Positions 34,175 through 44,985 of a DNA stretch of 64,000 bases are shown one piece after another. The DNA comes from Toxonevra muliebris (Eukaryota; Arthropoda; Insecta; Diptera; Pallopteridae), in the NCBI GenBank assembly GCA_963691655.1, contig OY829326.1, forward strand, positions 52,941,776 to 53,005,775. Direction: 5' to 3'. The notes under the pieces are model-generated. The model searched no databases and had not been told where the DNA came from. It was given only the letters and a program-made list of their open reading frames with translations. The position numbers and the translations under genes were made by a program. Positions within the stretch are counted from its first letter, which is position 1, and the number at the start of each line of letters is the position of its first letter.

Positions 34175-35250
34175 CTATATCCTGTGTTCCCTTTCGCTTT
34201 GACCTACCATATTTATTAATAAATCTGAGCAGAGCTCTGGTGTCTCCAGTGTCACTCCAGTGCCAAATATGCAAACTCTGGTCCGACAGAAAGCGGGGCA
34301 GACACTAAGAAAGTGGTTAGCCATCTCTTCACATTCTTCCTTCAAACCAAAGACAGCACAGAAGGCACTTGCTCCCTGGCCAATCATACTCAAATGTTTG
34401 GCCCTAGAGAAGTGGCCTGTATATAATCCCAGCAGCTACCTATAGTTCTTTCTGCTAACTGATAAAAGAAAGTGTGTTAGACACTTCGCCCCCATTTACG
34501 ATTGTAGGTCAAATCGACATACACATTAATGGTGATCTTGATGGCTCTAGACAACAAAGAGAGTATGGGTTCTGGGCCCAAGAAATCAGTTTTCGAACTA
34601 TTTCTGATCAGGAGGTCAACAGATTCTTTTCCTGAGTGTCCAAGAGACCATATCAACAGCGGGCTATTGTGTTTTTCAACACAAAAATGCCTGGATTTAC
34701 AATACATAACCAAGTAGATGTGGTTCGAGGATTAAGCAAGTCACTAAATACACAGATACTCTTTTCTATTCAACCGCTATCAATGACATGGTCCACTGCT
34801 CGAAAACAGAAGCATTCAACCCAAGAGTGAAGATGCAATCCATCTCTTTCAGTGAAGATCCCAGAATCCGAACCGTATTCTGTTTTTGAGCCATCAGTGA
34901 AAATAGACTTACAATTAACTCCAGACCCAGACCTCGGCAAAAACCAGGTTTGGGGTTCTGCAGTTTGTATTGTACGGTGCTGTGTTAAAACTGGAATTGT
35001 TGGCATTGTATCGGATAGCATTGATAAAACTGTCAGGTCCAAGTATCATATCTATACCCATTGCGTTTAAGCCAATAGATGGCGTTGACAGCCTCTCAGC
35101 AATAATATCAAAGGGTGGTAAGTTGAGCAATGCATCCAAAAATGAGCCAGGTGTTGTCGAAAAAGCTTCCGTACAACAAAGTCTGGCAGAGCTTTAAATG
35201 TAGACATCCGTTGCATCACTACTTCAGATAGTTCCACAAAGTTTGTCTAA
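34175..35250 (-). pseudogene. Decayed non-LTR retrotransposon: RNase H plus C-terminal zinc-knuckle region
   Basis: Read on the minus strand, 35139-34915 gives the post-RT region. 35042-34770 contains SIFTDGSKTEYGSDSGIF, the first RNase H motif with its catalytic Asp, and then a degraded FQAE-like site. The 34713-34477 piece gives LIWSLGHSGKESVDLLIRNS followed by FLGPEPILSL, the end of RNase H and its linker. The 34393-34175 piece contains CAVFGLKEECEEMANHFLSV then CPAF, the zinc-knuckle tail. Frames change between the pieces and stops interrupt them. The layout matches I/Jockey-like LINEs with an RNase H domain, 5'-truncated. Confidence 0.75.
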
Positions 35251-37929
35251 TGTTTTTGAAGGAGTTCGTCCTAAAAGTCGGGTATTCGCAGAGAAAATAT
35301 ACTATAATTTTTTCCCCCTTCGAATATTTACAGCTACGAGAGTAAGTGTTGAACGTGATTCCTATTTTGGCCGCTTGCCAGTAATGACTGTCGTCAGCAA
35401 TGTGATATCCTTTCAGTTTTCATTTAAAAGTTAAAATGATCTCCTCCCTCTGTAGTTTTGCCACAAAGCTCCTCAGGTCCTGTAGGTAATTAGGCTGCTC
35501 CATCCATCTACAAACTGTTATCTCAAGATATTTTTTTGAATTTCATTCTTGACTGTGCCTATCTATTCTATTTTTTAATATCCAAGAGTTCATATTAAAG
35601 AAACGCTGAGTAGTCGGGCTATTTTACTAGATTAGATGTTGCGACGACCGATTCAAGCCAATCATGCTAATATTTAACTAAAATAAATCAAAATTATGCA
35701 ATTATATCTAATATGGACATGAAAAATCTTTATTCTTTAAGTTTCTGGTGGGGCTTAGGTTTAGCACCATGGCTAGTAGAACCAGATTTTAAATGCTATT
35801 TACAGCAAGGATGCTGCATATAACCAATCTAAGCATTGAGAACAGACAGCATCAGTACTTTAGTTAATAACCTATTGAAAGCCTGAGGGTTGAGCTGAAA
35901 CGAGCCTTTGGCAAACCACCGATATCGGCAGACCTCGCAATATAGATATACCAACCAAAAGCTGCTGGTCTCACTACATATAAATTTTGTTTTTACTACT
36001 GTATTGTGGTACATGGCGAATGAGTGGATGGGAAAATGACGCTCGTAAATATTCCGAGTTAAATGCGAAAGTCAGTTTGACAGAATCCTTGTAAACCATT
36101 CAGCTTTCACATAATGGTTTAAAACTAGCTTGATATATATATACTAAGAATTTGTGCTATCAAGATCATTTTGTGGTAATTAGCAACAAAGTAATTGACA
36201 ATATCATAATTATGTATACATACAATCTCGTTAACTAGTTTTCATATTTTAAGGCAGATTATTTTTCCCGTGAGAACTAATTTTAAAAAACAAGAATGAA
36301 TCAGTTTTTTTATACAAGAAAATATCTAAAATTAACCACAATACGGCATACTATATTTTAACAATATATTGATGTGTATGTACACAGTTTCCAAGAATCA
36401 TCTACATATAGATAGTTGCTGGTAAATAATATGAATCTTAACCAAAATATAAAATAAATTTTCTCAAGTCTTTGCCTACATTGTACTACCGTCCATATCT
36501 ATTTATTTACATAGAATAAGACGACATGCATATTTATGACATCCTAAGGCAACAATTTTCGCACTAAATTACCCATAAATTTCAGCATTAAAATCACTTT
36601 ATTTTTGATCTATGACTAAAATCAACGCATATATATAAACATAGATAGATACAGATAGAGAAAAAGTGAAAGAGAGGGAGATAGCAAGAGGTAGAGCTAC
36701 TTGCGTAATAAAATCACCACAGTATGAACCGGATTTACAAATTCAATTCTATGAAATATTTATCAAAATACATGAAACCGATGAATCGATAAATCATCTA
36801 GTAAAAGACACTAAAAGCCAAAATAAATCACAGCGATAGAAAAATTGCAATAAAATTCATATATATGTATATATATACCACATACCTGCAAGCAACAACA
36901 GCAACAGAACAACATTTGACTTCTCAAGCCCACATCATCAACCACAACGTGCATAGAAACGCATTTTAACGCACATATGCACACATGCAGCAAAATAGTA
37001 GAAGATGAGACTAAAATTAATTGCAAATCTTGAAGTGCTCATGATTTCGGACATAAATTTCAAAATGCATCGCCACCATTGCCAGTATCTAGCGATTCAC
37101 TTGCGAATTGGATATTAGCATTCAGGTGCGCATGCGTGGCCACATACATATGCATGTGCGTATGTTCGTAAGTCAGAGTGACAATATAAATGAAAAATGT
37201 TATAAAAAATTACGCCCAGTTTTTCCTCAAGTGAAAATTTTCATTTCTTATTTCCAAAAATGTGTAAATACAATGGATCATAGAAAATTTTATTCATTTT
37301 ATTTCAAAATAAAATTGCATACATAGCTTTACAAATTTTCTTTCATTTGTCATGTTTTAATTTACGTTTAATAAAAAATGTTAAAAAAAATAAATTCAAT
37401 TCCTCGCCTCTTCACTTATTGATAAAAATCTCTTTTATTTTGATAGTTGGTCTTGAATCAAACAAAATTTTGCATACTGGTTTCACTGCATCATGTAAAA
37501 AAAATTATGGTGGCCGGTGGGGTCACTTTTTTTTTATATTGTGGCACTCAACGTGTTAAGGAATAAAAGAAAAGCTTACCTAATGAGTCTCAAAAATAGC
37601 AGCAAAAAGGAGAATTCATAAAAATTATATGGAATATAAAATGAAGAAGGGAACAACAGAACACACAGGCAAAAAAATTAATCGGTAACCATGGAAATCG
37701 GAAAATTTAGATCAAACCAAATCACAGATCTAAATCTATACCTAAGGATAAAACCCAAATTATAAAAGCAGACCTCAGAATCGAACAAAAACCAGACCAA
37801 AACCATTATATAGCTCTCTAAAAATCGAAACTGGCTATGAACTGATTAAGAATTGATTTACTCTCTTTCTGATTTATTGTAGCTAAAATGTATGTGATAA
37901 CCAGTATCACTGCAGAAATACTTTAAAAG
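35251..37929. other. AT-rich sequence; includes a relative of the A-rich minisatellite
   Basis: The segment 37690-37830 (CAGACCAAAACCATTATATA, then AGCTCTCTAAAAAT) matches the end of the array at 13870-13910 and is a second copy of that repeat family. The remainder shows TATATG/CATATA simple repeats (about 36625-36660 and 36860-36880) and no gene. Confidence 0.45.
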
Positions 37930-38604
37930 GTTTTATTATTATTAGTTCGGGGATTAGGCGAATCAGACCCTGAAGGATTTCTCTTCGTCCCCTACCGCCT
38001 GATGCCTCTACTCTAAGCACTCGTATACAAGCATGCTCCGAGTATTGGCATCCTGTGTCAACGCAATCATATCCTTACAAGCCAGATGGCCAATCTCAAA
38101 TTCATCAACGTTTCAATGATCCAAGATTGCCAACCTTCTGCTCGCCAACACTGGACATTGGCACAGTAAAGGCGCCGATGTTTCTTGCTCGTACCGACAC
38201 AACTTATAGGATGCATGGTTCTGGTCCACAAAATTCATCTGTTTAACTTTTTTTAGTCAAAAGATCAGCAGTTTCACTTTAAGCTCGTTTACACGAGAGC
38301 ACTCATTGAATTTTTGGACAAACTTCATGGCCATCCCAAAGGTTATATTTGTTCGCTGCATGCATTTAATCATTGACTGATTGCCAAGAGCAATGACAAT
38401 TCTCTTGCCATTGTCCTCATTCTCAATAAGGTGGTCCAGTGCATGCACTAAACCCAGCATCTCTGCCTGGTAGACGGACACATATTTTCCGAAACGGAGA
38501 ACACAGGACAAATTTAACTCATCTGAGAAAATACCTGTCCCAGCTCTACCTTCAAGCAGAGATCCATCATTGAAAATGCTGATATCGCTATCCGCAACTT
38601 CCAC
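37930..38604 (-). pseudogene. Decayed I-like non-LTR retrotransposon: RNase H and C-terminal domain, (TAA)n tail
   Basis: The minus-strand frame 38604-38257 gives an RNase H domain with FNDGSLLEGRAGTGIF (first acidic motif) and VYQAEMLGLVHAL (Glu motif). The third acidic motif has become ALGNQSMIK, losing its Asp. After a deletion that removes the GHxG region, 38230-38140 reads KLCRYEQETSAPLLCQCPVL, the zinc-knuckle tail, and then a stop-interrupted end. The 3' edge near 37935 ends in CTAATAATAATAAAACC on the minus strand; a TAA-repeat tail is characteristic of I-clade elements. It is inactive and 5'-truncated. Confidence 0.75.
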
Positions 38605-40103
38605 GTCGACAGATCCATCCGGAAACTTAAAAAAAAAAATAGATTTAAGTAATTATAGTATATTGACAGATTTGTGTATAAATCAATATAAATAGCCTCG
38701 GTGACTAATAGTATATTCCCATTGAGTCGAAATTGCGTAGTTTCGGTCATTTCCATAATTTCGTCCAAAACTGCATTAAAATGCTCCATTCAACAAAACC
38801 GTATTGAAACCGAGCGAAAAATATAATGCAACCCTTAACGCGTTCACTGAAATGAATAATGAAATGAATTTGCTCTGATTTTTTTAATTTGCTTGTTTTA
38901 CTATTTAATATGGAAAAACGAAAATATATAAAAATAAATTAATTGGCTGCGCGGGAAGAGGAGCTCATAGCCGTGGCTGTGGTTTAAGTAAAATAAGATA
39001 CATAACAATCGCCACCTTCTCCTATGTACTTTTATTTCGTAGCTAAATATTTCGTTTTTCATTTTGATTCTCTTCGTATTCAAATGGTTAAAACCGAACT
39101 ATTTAGCAATAATTACATAATGCGAACGATTGCAGCTTCGTTCGAAACCATTTGCCGAAACTACAAAATTTCGGCTCAGTAGGAATATAGTATAATGTAT
39201 GTTTCTACTGAATTTAACACTCTCATCTTGCTAAGAAGGCGCCGTGAGACCAAATTCATTTTTGGCAGGCTAAAACTCAATAATTCGACTCATTTATGCA
39301 TAAGGTTAATGGAGATTAGCATTGCAAAATTTCAACGATCGCACTATTGCCACACCTACCTCCAATACTTGTGAAATTTTTCAAAAGACAAGTGCTGAGA
39401 AAGTTTTGTTTGCTCCTTCAAAGTTTGTGAAACCACATACATACGTAAAAGTTTTTCCAATATTAGTGTTATTTTTTGTAAAAAATTTCATGAAGAAAAA
39501 TACCCACTTTTTCCCCCTAATCTAAGTTTCGAAACTACCATCTTTAATATCACGATCAGCGTGACCACCAGCTAATTTATTTTGAATTTTGAACTGGGAT
39601 TATATTATCTCAAAAATGACATCATCATTTGTACAATGAGATATGTTTAGTAAATCGCCTTTTGGCTAACAAATCGAGAGTTTAAGACCGTAGCGCAATA
39701 TCGCCATATTCTAGCGTTATTTTTGATTACACTCTTAGTGCAGAGCGTTACATGATGTTATTCAGTTTCAAAAGAGTAATTAAGTAAATAGAACCAATTT
39801 TTTATTCAGTATACAACAGAAAAGCATTTCTGTAGTGGGTGAATCAATTTTTATCTAATCAAAATAAACTTAAGTTAACTATACGATTTTCTATAAAAAT
39901 ATAATTTAATCTTTAATAAAAAATGCAAGAGTATTTGTATGTTACGTATTCAAACTAAACTACTTATTGGTGTTGTTGTAGATTAAATTTTCATACTATA
40001 TGTTCGTTTGTAAGTTCATATTTGTCTTATAACGCAGTTGCCATCATCATACAATCGAAACAAACCGTGTCCAATTCACCATTAGGCCATAAGAGAAGAA
40101 GCA
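38605..40103. other. AT-rich spacer upstream of tRNA-Ser copy 2
   Basis: No gene or clear element is recognised. Short frames such as 39322-39525 have no visible domain. Confidence 0.4.
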
Positions 40104-40185
40104 GCAGTCGTGGCCGAGCGGTTAAGGCGTCTGACTAGAAATCAGATTCCCTCTGGGAGCGTAGGTTCGAATCCTACCGACTGCG
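40104..40185 (+). tRNA. tRNA-Ser (anticodon AGA), copy 2
   Basis: All 82 bases are identical to the gene at 15457-15538: acceptor stem GCAGTCG/CGACTGC, anticodon AGA in loop CTAGAAA, long variable arm, A box TGGCCGAGCGG and B box GGTTCGAATCC. It is on the same strand, about 24.6 kb downstream. The flanks differ, apart from CAG directly upstream in both, so selection or gene conversion on the tRNA itself best explains the identity. Confidence 0.98.
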
Positions 40186-40192
40186 AGAAATA

Positions 40193-40196
40193 TTTT
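40193..40196 (+). terminator. RNA polymerase III terminator (TTTT) of tRNA-Ser copy 2
   Basis: A minimal TTTT lies seven bases after the mature end. It is weaker than the 11-T run behind copy 1. Confidence 0.7.
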
Positions 40197-42249
40197 ATAA
40201 AAAAATGTAATTATTTATTCTAGTTGGAATATTTACACATTTTATACATTTCAATCTAATGTAGAAGCTTATGTCAAATAAACATTTAAGCAAATTGCCA
40301 GCTGGGATATATAAACAGACAGACTTTTATTTTCATTGAATTTATTAAGTTTTTTATTTTTTTTTTTTTTATATGATTTACCACTGTCAAGATTCGAAAG
40401 ACGGTCATTTACCTCAATGTGGCCGCAACTGATGCACACATTCTTTCTATTTATTAGGTGCATTGGTTGTACGGTGAAGGGGGGCACGGCTGCCAACGAG
40501 GCATTGACTTTAATATATACGCGTGCGTTCGCTTATTATTATGCAAAGCTCACACGAGTATTGTTAATTGGAATTGGAGAGTTTTGTATGCAAAAAAAAA
40601 AAACCAACATTTTATGGCATTGTTTTTGTTTTGTTGGTTTTTTTTTTGTTTATTAATACATTTATGATTAACATTACTAACAAAAAAAAATTTATAACTT
40701 TCACGCTTTTAATATACCTTTAATTAACTGATTAATTAGAGCGGTGAAGGAAGAAGTACCAAATTTACCGACTTCTGTTATATTTTATGTAGCATTGTTG
40801 AACTACATCGTTCCAAAATAAATAATTACTTAAATCAAAAACAAAACACTTACCAATGTTATAATGATTGTTATTAAATTTAGTATTCTTGTAAATTTAT
40901 TGTATAATTTAATAATTAATTGCACAATTTAAAAATGAATAACATTTGCGAAAATCATGCATCTGTGCGTCATTTGTATGCATGACTTGTTTCATAAAAG
41001 TCCCCGACCAGCCTTAACAAAAGACAATAAAAAGTGCGCATAATAAATATATTAAAATATAAATAATTATAAGCGCGTGAATATTGACTTAAAATAACAA
41101 AAAAAAAAACAAAAAAAAAAAAAATGGGGGTACATCTGTGTGTATTTGCATTCACTTTATTGACTACCAATGAAAATAATATAAACTTATCCAACTTTCG
41201 CTCATTTAGATAAGTTTAAAGAGGGGAGGTGGGACTTCTGATCTAGTCACTCTGATCTCAGTAGAACTATTAATAACACAGTGCAATTAAATTTCAGCTT
41301 TTGCTTTGGCTTTAAAATTTTCCGAATATGAAGTTAGTTTTTCTCTATCACTCCTAGTTCTCAGACAATCTGGTCCTGAATTTGGAAGATTGGTGTTTTC
41401 AAGGACTGAAGAAAAAAATACTTATCTTAACCCTTTTATGCCCGAATTTTAATAGAGATTAGTAGAAAGATTTTTTGCAGAAAATATGGTTCCAAAATCA
41501 TGACACCAAATTTCATACTACTGCATATGATTGTTTGCCCTTTATAAAAAGTTAAATAACATTGCTATGGAGGTGTAGACAGCCACTGGAATACCTATTT
41601 TCTCCAACTTTGTTATTCTCATATTACCTTGTCTTTTATAAAAATATTTTACAAAAAAAGTTTTTTTTTTTAAATTAATGGAAAAGATTTTACGTACAAT
41701 TTTTGCACTTAGGTTTTTGGCTTGACTTCAAAGCCAAAAAAATTAAAAAAAAAGAGCATAAGCACAAAATTTATTGTGCAAGAGCATGTGAGGAAAATTA
41801 TGATAAACGGTGTCTTACATATTGGGAATCACCTGACGGAAATATGAGTCACTTTACCTGAGATTTTATGGCTGACTCGACACCATGCCATTATAATAGT
41901 ATTGTTAAACTAAATTGTTCAACACAATGAGATAACACATTTTTGTAATGCCATCCTTCCTCTCTTCTTGAACCCTCCCCTCAAAAACTGTATTTTATAC
42001 CCACATTTTCTAAAAATACCCGATAGGAAAGAAATTATTCAGAGTAATAGAATAGAAGTGTAAGAACATTCTGTGTATAACAAAAAGATAGAAAATGAAA
42101 ATTAAAAGAAGAATAATATAATACATAGTAGCTATAGACTAAATAAAAACCATAAAAATGCATAATATTAGAAACATTAATGGTAATACTAAGTAGATAA
42201 GATTAGAAATAGATTTGCCTTAAATGATTTTCTAGAGCAGATGGCAAAA
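40197..42249. other. AT-rich stretch with a dispersed repeat segment
   Basis: The segment 41331-41390 (AGTTTTTCTCTATCACTCCT and onward) is related to 9361-9420. Poly(A)/(T) runs occur at 40359-40370, 41099-41124 and 41658-41670. No gene is supported. Confidence 0.4.
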
Positions 42250-42814
42250 ATTTCAATCAATACTGGGCAAAATAGAGTTTCTTACTCTGATACAATGAGC
42301 CATGAGTTTGTGCTGAGCATAAGAAGATGAAAAATGTTGAACACGAAAATTAAATTGAACGCGGAGGTACCGGGAAGGGGAATATAAATTCACTAACACA
42401 AGCAAAGGTGGACATTTAATATGGTTTTGTATTAAATCTCGTATGAACAAAACAGAAAAAGCCAAGGAGCTCAAACCAATTAAGGAACTAATTTAATTGA
42501 TGTAAACGGAAGCCAGTGAAGTTTAGTTAGATTCTTTCAATTCTAGATGATTGGGTAATAGCTGAGATGTTCCAAATTAACTAGCAATAATCGAATTGAG
42601 AACGTACAAGGGATGCATAAAGAGTTTTTAGTGTATACGGATCAAATTCTGGTGAGTCTCTTTTCACGAAACCAAGCATTAAGGTTAACCTTATTTGCTA
42701 TAAAGTTGATATGATCTTTAAATTGGGTCCAACAAAATACCTATATCCTTTTTAGATAAAACTCTATTGAGTGAAAAAGAATTGATAAAATAGTCAAAGT
42801 ACGTAGAAGATTTA

Positions 42815-43870
42815 ACATCTACTGAAAGTTAAACATTCACATTTGGAGATGTTAAGTAGAAGCTTGTGACGGGGACACCACGAAACAACAGAATTAATAT
42901 CGGCTTGCAGAAGATCACGATGGGCTTCTGACTCAATGAACCTGAACAGTTTGAGGTCATCAGCGAATAAGAGACAACTCGAATGTTGTACAACTCGTGG
43001 GAGATTAATTATAAATATTAAAAACAAGAGAGGACTAAGATGACTACCTTGCGGGACACCAGGCAGCACTTGAATGAGGTCTGAAACAATGTTTCCAATT
43101 TTGACAGCTTAAGTTCGGTTAGATAAGTAAGACTCGATCCACTTAAGAAGGTTAGAGTGCACGCTCCAAGTTGTAAGTTTATATGAAAGAATCTTATGAT
43201 TAACTTTAACGAAAGCTTTAGCAAAGTCCGTGAATATAACATCAGAATGCAGCCCAGAAGTGAAATTATTTATTACTTGGTTGCAAAAAATAGTAAGGTT
43301 GGTGGTAGTGCATGTTGCTGGATAGGTAAGACATTACTAACTTGAGGAGATAAATTATCGTACACCAGTTTTTCTAGCAACTTTGGAATAACTGAGAGTT
43401 TAGAAATGGGTCGGTAATTATAAATGTCATGTTTGGAGCCAGATTTATGTATCGGGACCATATGGGATAGTTTCCACTCATCAAGGAAGACTCCAGAAGC
43501 AATAGATTTATTAAAGATTAATAGCAATCATCAACGATGCAAAGTTTTTACAAACGATATGGGTTATGCCAACAGGACCTTCAGAAGTGGAAGGTTTCAA
43601 ATTACTCAAACCATTGAAAACATCTGAATCACTAAATCTTATATCACTAAAATCGAGTTGGGGCAATGTTAATAATCTGCAAGGAAAGGTATTCCGAATA
43701 GCAATCAGAACGTCTCTACTGCGACTCAATCCAGACGTGCTTGGGCTGCGATCCTTCTGGAAAACAGTGAAGATTTTAGGACCAAACAATTCATTCGAAA
43801 AATGACTAGACTAGCAGTGAGCCAAGTTTCAGTAAAAACAATTATATCATAGTCTAATTAAATAGTTGCA
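42815..43870 (-). pseudogene. Endonuclease start fused to reverse transcriptase (broken ORF2)
   Basis: From about 43840 downward the frame reads DYDIIVFTETWLTASL, the first endonuclease motif, and then, one frame over, SPSTSGLSRSRDVLIAI (43789-43511 frame). The same frame passes straight to VFNGLSNLKPSTSEGPVGIT, the segment that precedes RT, so the catalytic endonuclease core is gone. RT motifs follow in several frames: WKLSHMVPIHKSGSKHDIYN then YRPIS (43527-43273), FTDFAKAFVKVNHKIL with the catalytic Asp (about 43230), LPGVPQGSHLSPLLF (43069 downward) and FADDLKLF with the catalytic pair. At least four frameshifts make it inactive. Confidence 0.8.
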
Positions 43871-44246
43871 TTGAAGCTTATGCGTTTTTTGAAAGAAGTC
43901 CAGTGGAGACTGGTAGAGTAGGCAAAGAAATCCTTCTTTTACGTGGAATAAACTCGTGTCCAACAATATGCCTTGGCCAAAAATCTTTCGACACAATGCG
44001 ATCGAATTCAAATGCAGGAGGTATGATTTTAAAAAAGGAAATTAGACGCTCTGAATTTGCAGCAAGCTTGAAGCACTTGAGATCAATGGAAGTTGTTGAG
44101 AGTTTAAAATTGATGTAGGCGACAACATCAGTTTCTGAGTTCGATCCAGTTAATCTTGATACAAAAATTGAATAACGCATTGGAACAAGAGATGAGCTGA
44201 TTGAAGGTACTGGTGTAACAGTCGGTACTTCAATAAATGGCGAAGT

Positions 44247-44957
44247 CTATGGAATAGGCGAGGAGATTGAATCAAACCAAGCTTCTGGAACTAATATTTC
44301 ATTATCAAATGGCACCACAAAAGAGTTTGTATGTGAAGAACGCGAAGCAGCAACAACAGCAGCAGCGTTAGAGGCAGCATCAGCATTAGCAGAAATGAAA
44401 GTATGCGTTTCCATGGTTGACGAAGAGAGCAAGGCAGCATCAGCTGGCGAAGAGACAGCAATACGTAAATTTTTGGCAGCTGAAGCGGGAGGCAAACGAA
44501 TCAGAGACTTGGCAGGGATCAAAGATTGCGGAGTGGTAATGAAGCTGCCTTTTTCCACGAAGGAACATCTCAATTTTTGTAACTCAGCAGAAATTATGGA
44601 AAATTTATTTCCATTCTCTTGTTGAATAGTTAGGTAGTTTTTCAGTTCAGATCCCTTAAATAAATTAAACTCAACAAATTGCTTATCAATTGATTTAAAC
44701 TTCGTCTCAAAGACATTAAGAACTCTAACAAAACCAACTCTTTGAGACTCTAAGATAGAGGTGTACGAGCTTGATAGTTTCGCATTCAGTCCAAGACAAT
44801 CATCGCAAAAGTATCCCAAGTTTCGATTGACTTTGAGTAGCTTAATGTCATACTCCGTAAGCGGGACGGCACAACAGGATCGACAGTTTCCTGCATAAAC
44901 CACAGCACGGAACGATTTAGGAATCACCCCTGGTGAAATGTTTATCACATTTTCCAC
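44247..44957 (-). CDS. ORF1 N-terminal part of the Jockey/CR1-group element (236 codons)
   Basis: This open frame is the first protein of the retrotransposon, expected to bind element RNA. Cysteines at residues 25, 28, 29, 51 and 54 (NCRSCC ... FCDDC) form a PHD-like zinc finger near the N-terminus, as seen in ORF1 of several CR1/Jockey-group LINEs. A charged helical segment (about 60-130) may be a coiled coil, and residues 165-215 are an Ala/Ser-rich linker. The frame stops at 44247. The conserved C-terminal ORF1 fold continues in another frame at 44180-43878 (KDFWPRHIVGHEFIPRKR motif). It is therefore only the amino-terminal part of a broken ORF1. Confidence 0.7.
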   Translation of the reverse strand: MENVINISPGVIPKSFRAVVYAGNCRSCCAVPLTEYDIKLLKVNRNLGYFCDDCLGLNAKLSSSYTSILESQRVGFVRVLNVFETKFKSIDKQFVEFNLFKGSELKNYLTIQQENGNKFSIISAELQKLRCSFVEKGSFITTPQSLIPAKSLIRLPPASAAKNLRIAVSSPADAALLSSSTMETHTFISANADAASNAAAVVAASRSSHTNSFVVPFDNEILVPEAWFDSISSPIP

Positions 44958-44985
44958 AAAAATTATTAAATTAAATTATTTTTTT

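Larger units (their letters stand above)
42250..44985 (-). mobile_element. Jockey/CR1-group non-LTR retrotransposon with internal endonuclease deletion
   Basis: On the minus strand the parts come in canonical LINE order. They are the ORF1 N-terminal zinc finger and linker (44957-44247), the ORF1 C-terminal fold (44180-43878), the first part of the apurinic-type endonuclease (about 43860-43660), the reverse transcriptase (about 43655-42815) and the post-RT end (about 42800-42250). Roughly 170-200 codons of endonuclease are missing, because sequence typical of its N-terminal third is joined directly to the region that precedes RT. Multiple frameshifts and stops separate the pieces. This is the most complete LINE in the window. 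Confidence 0.85.
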
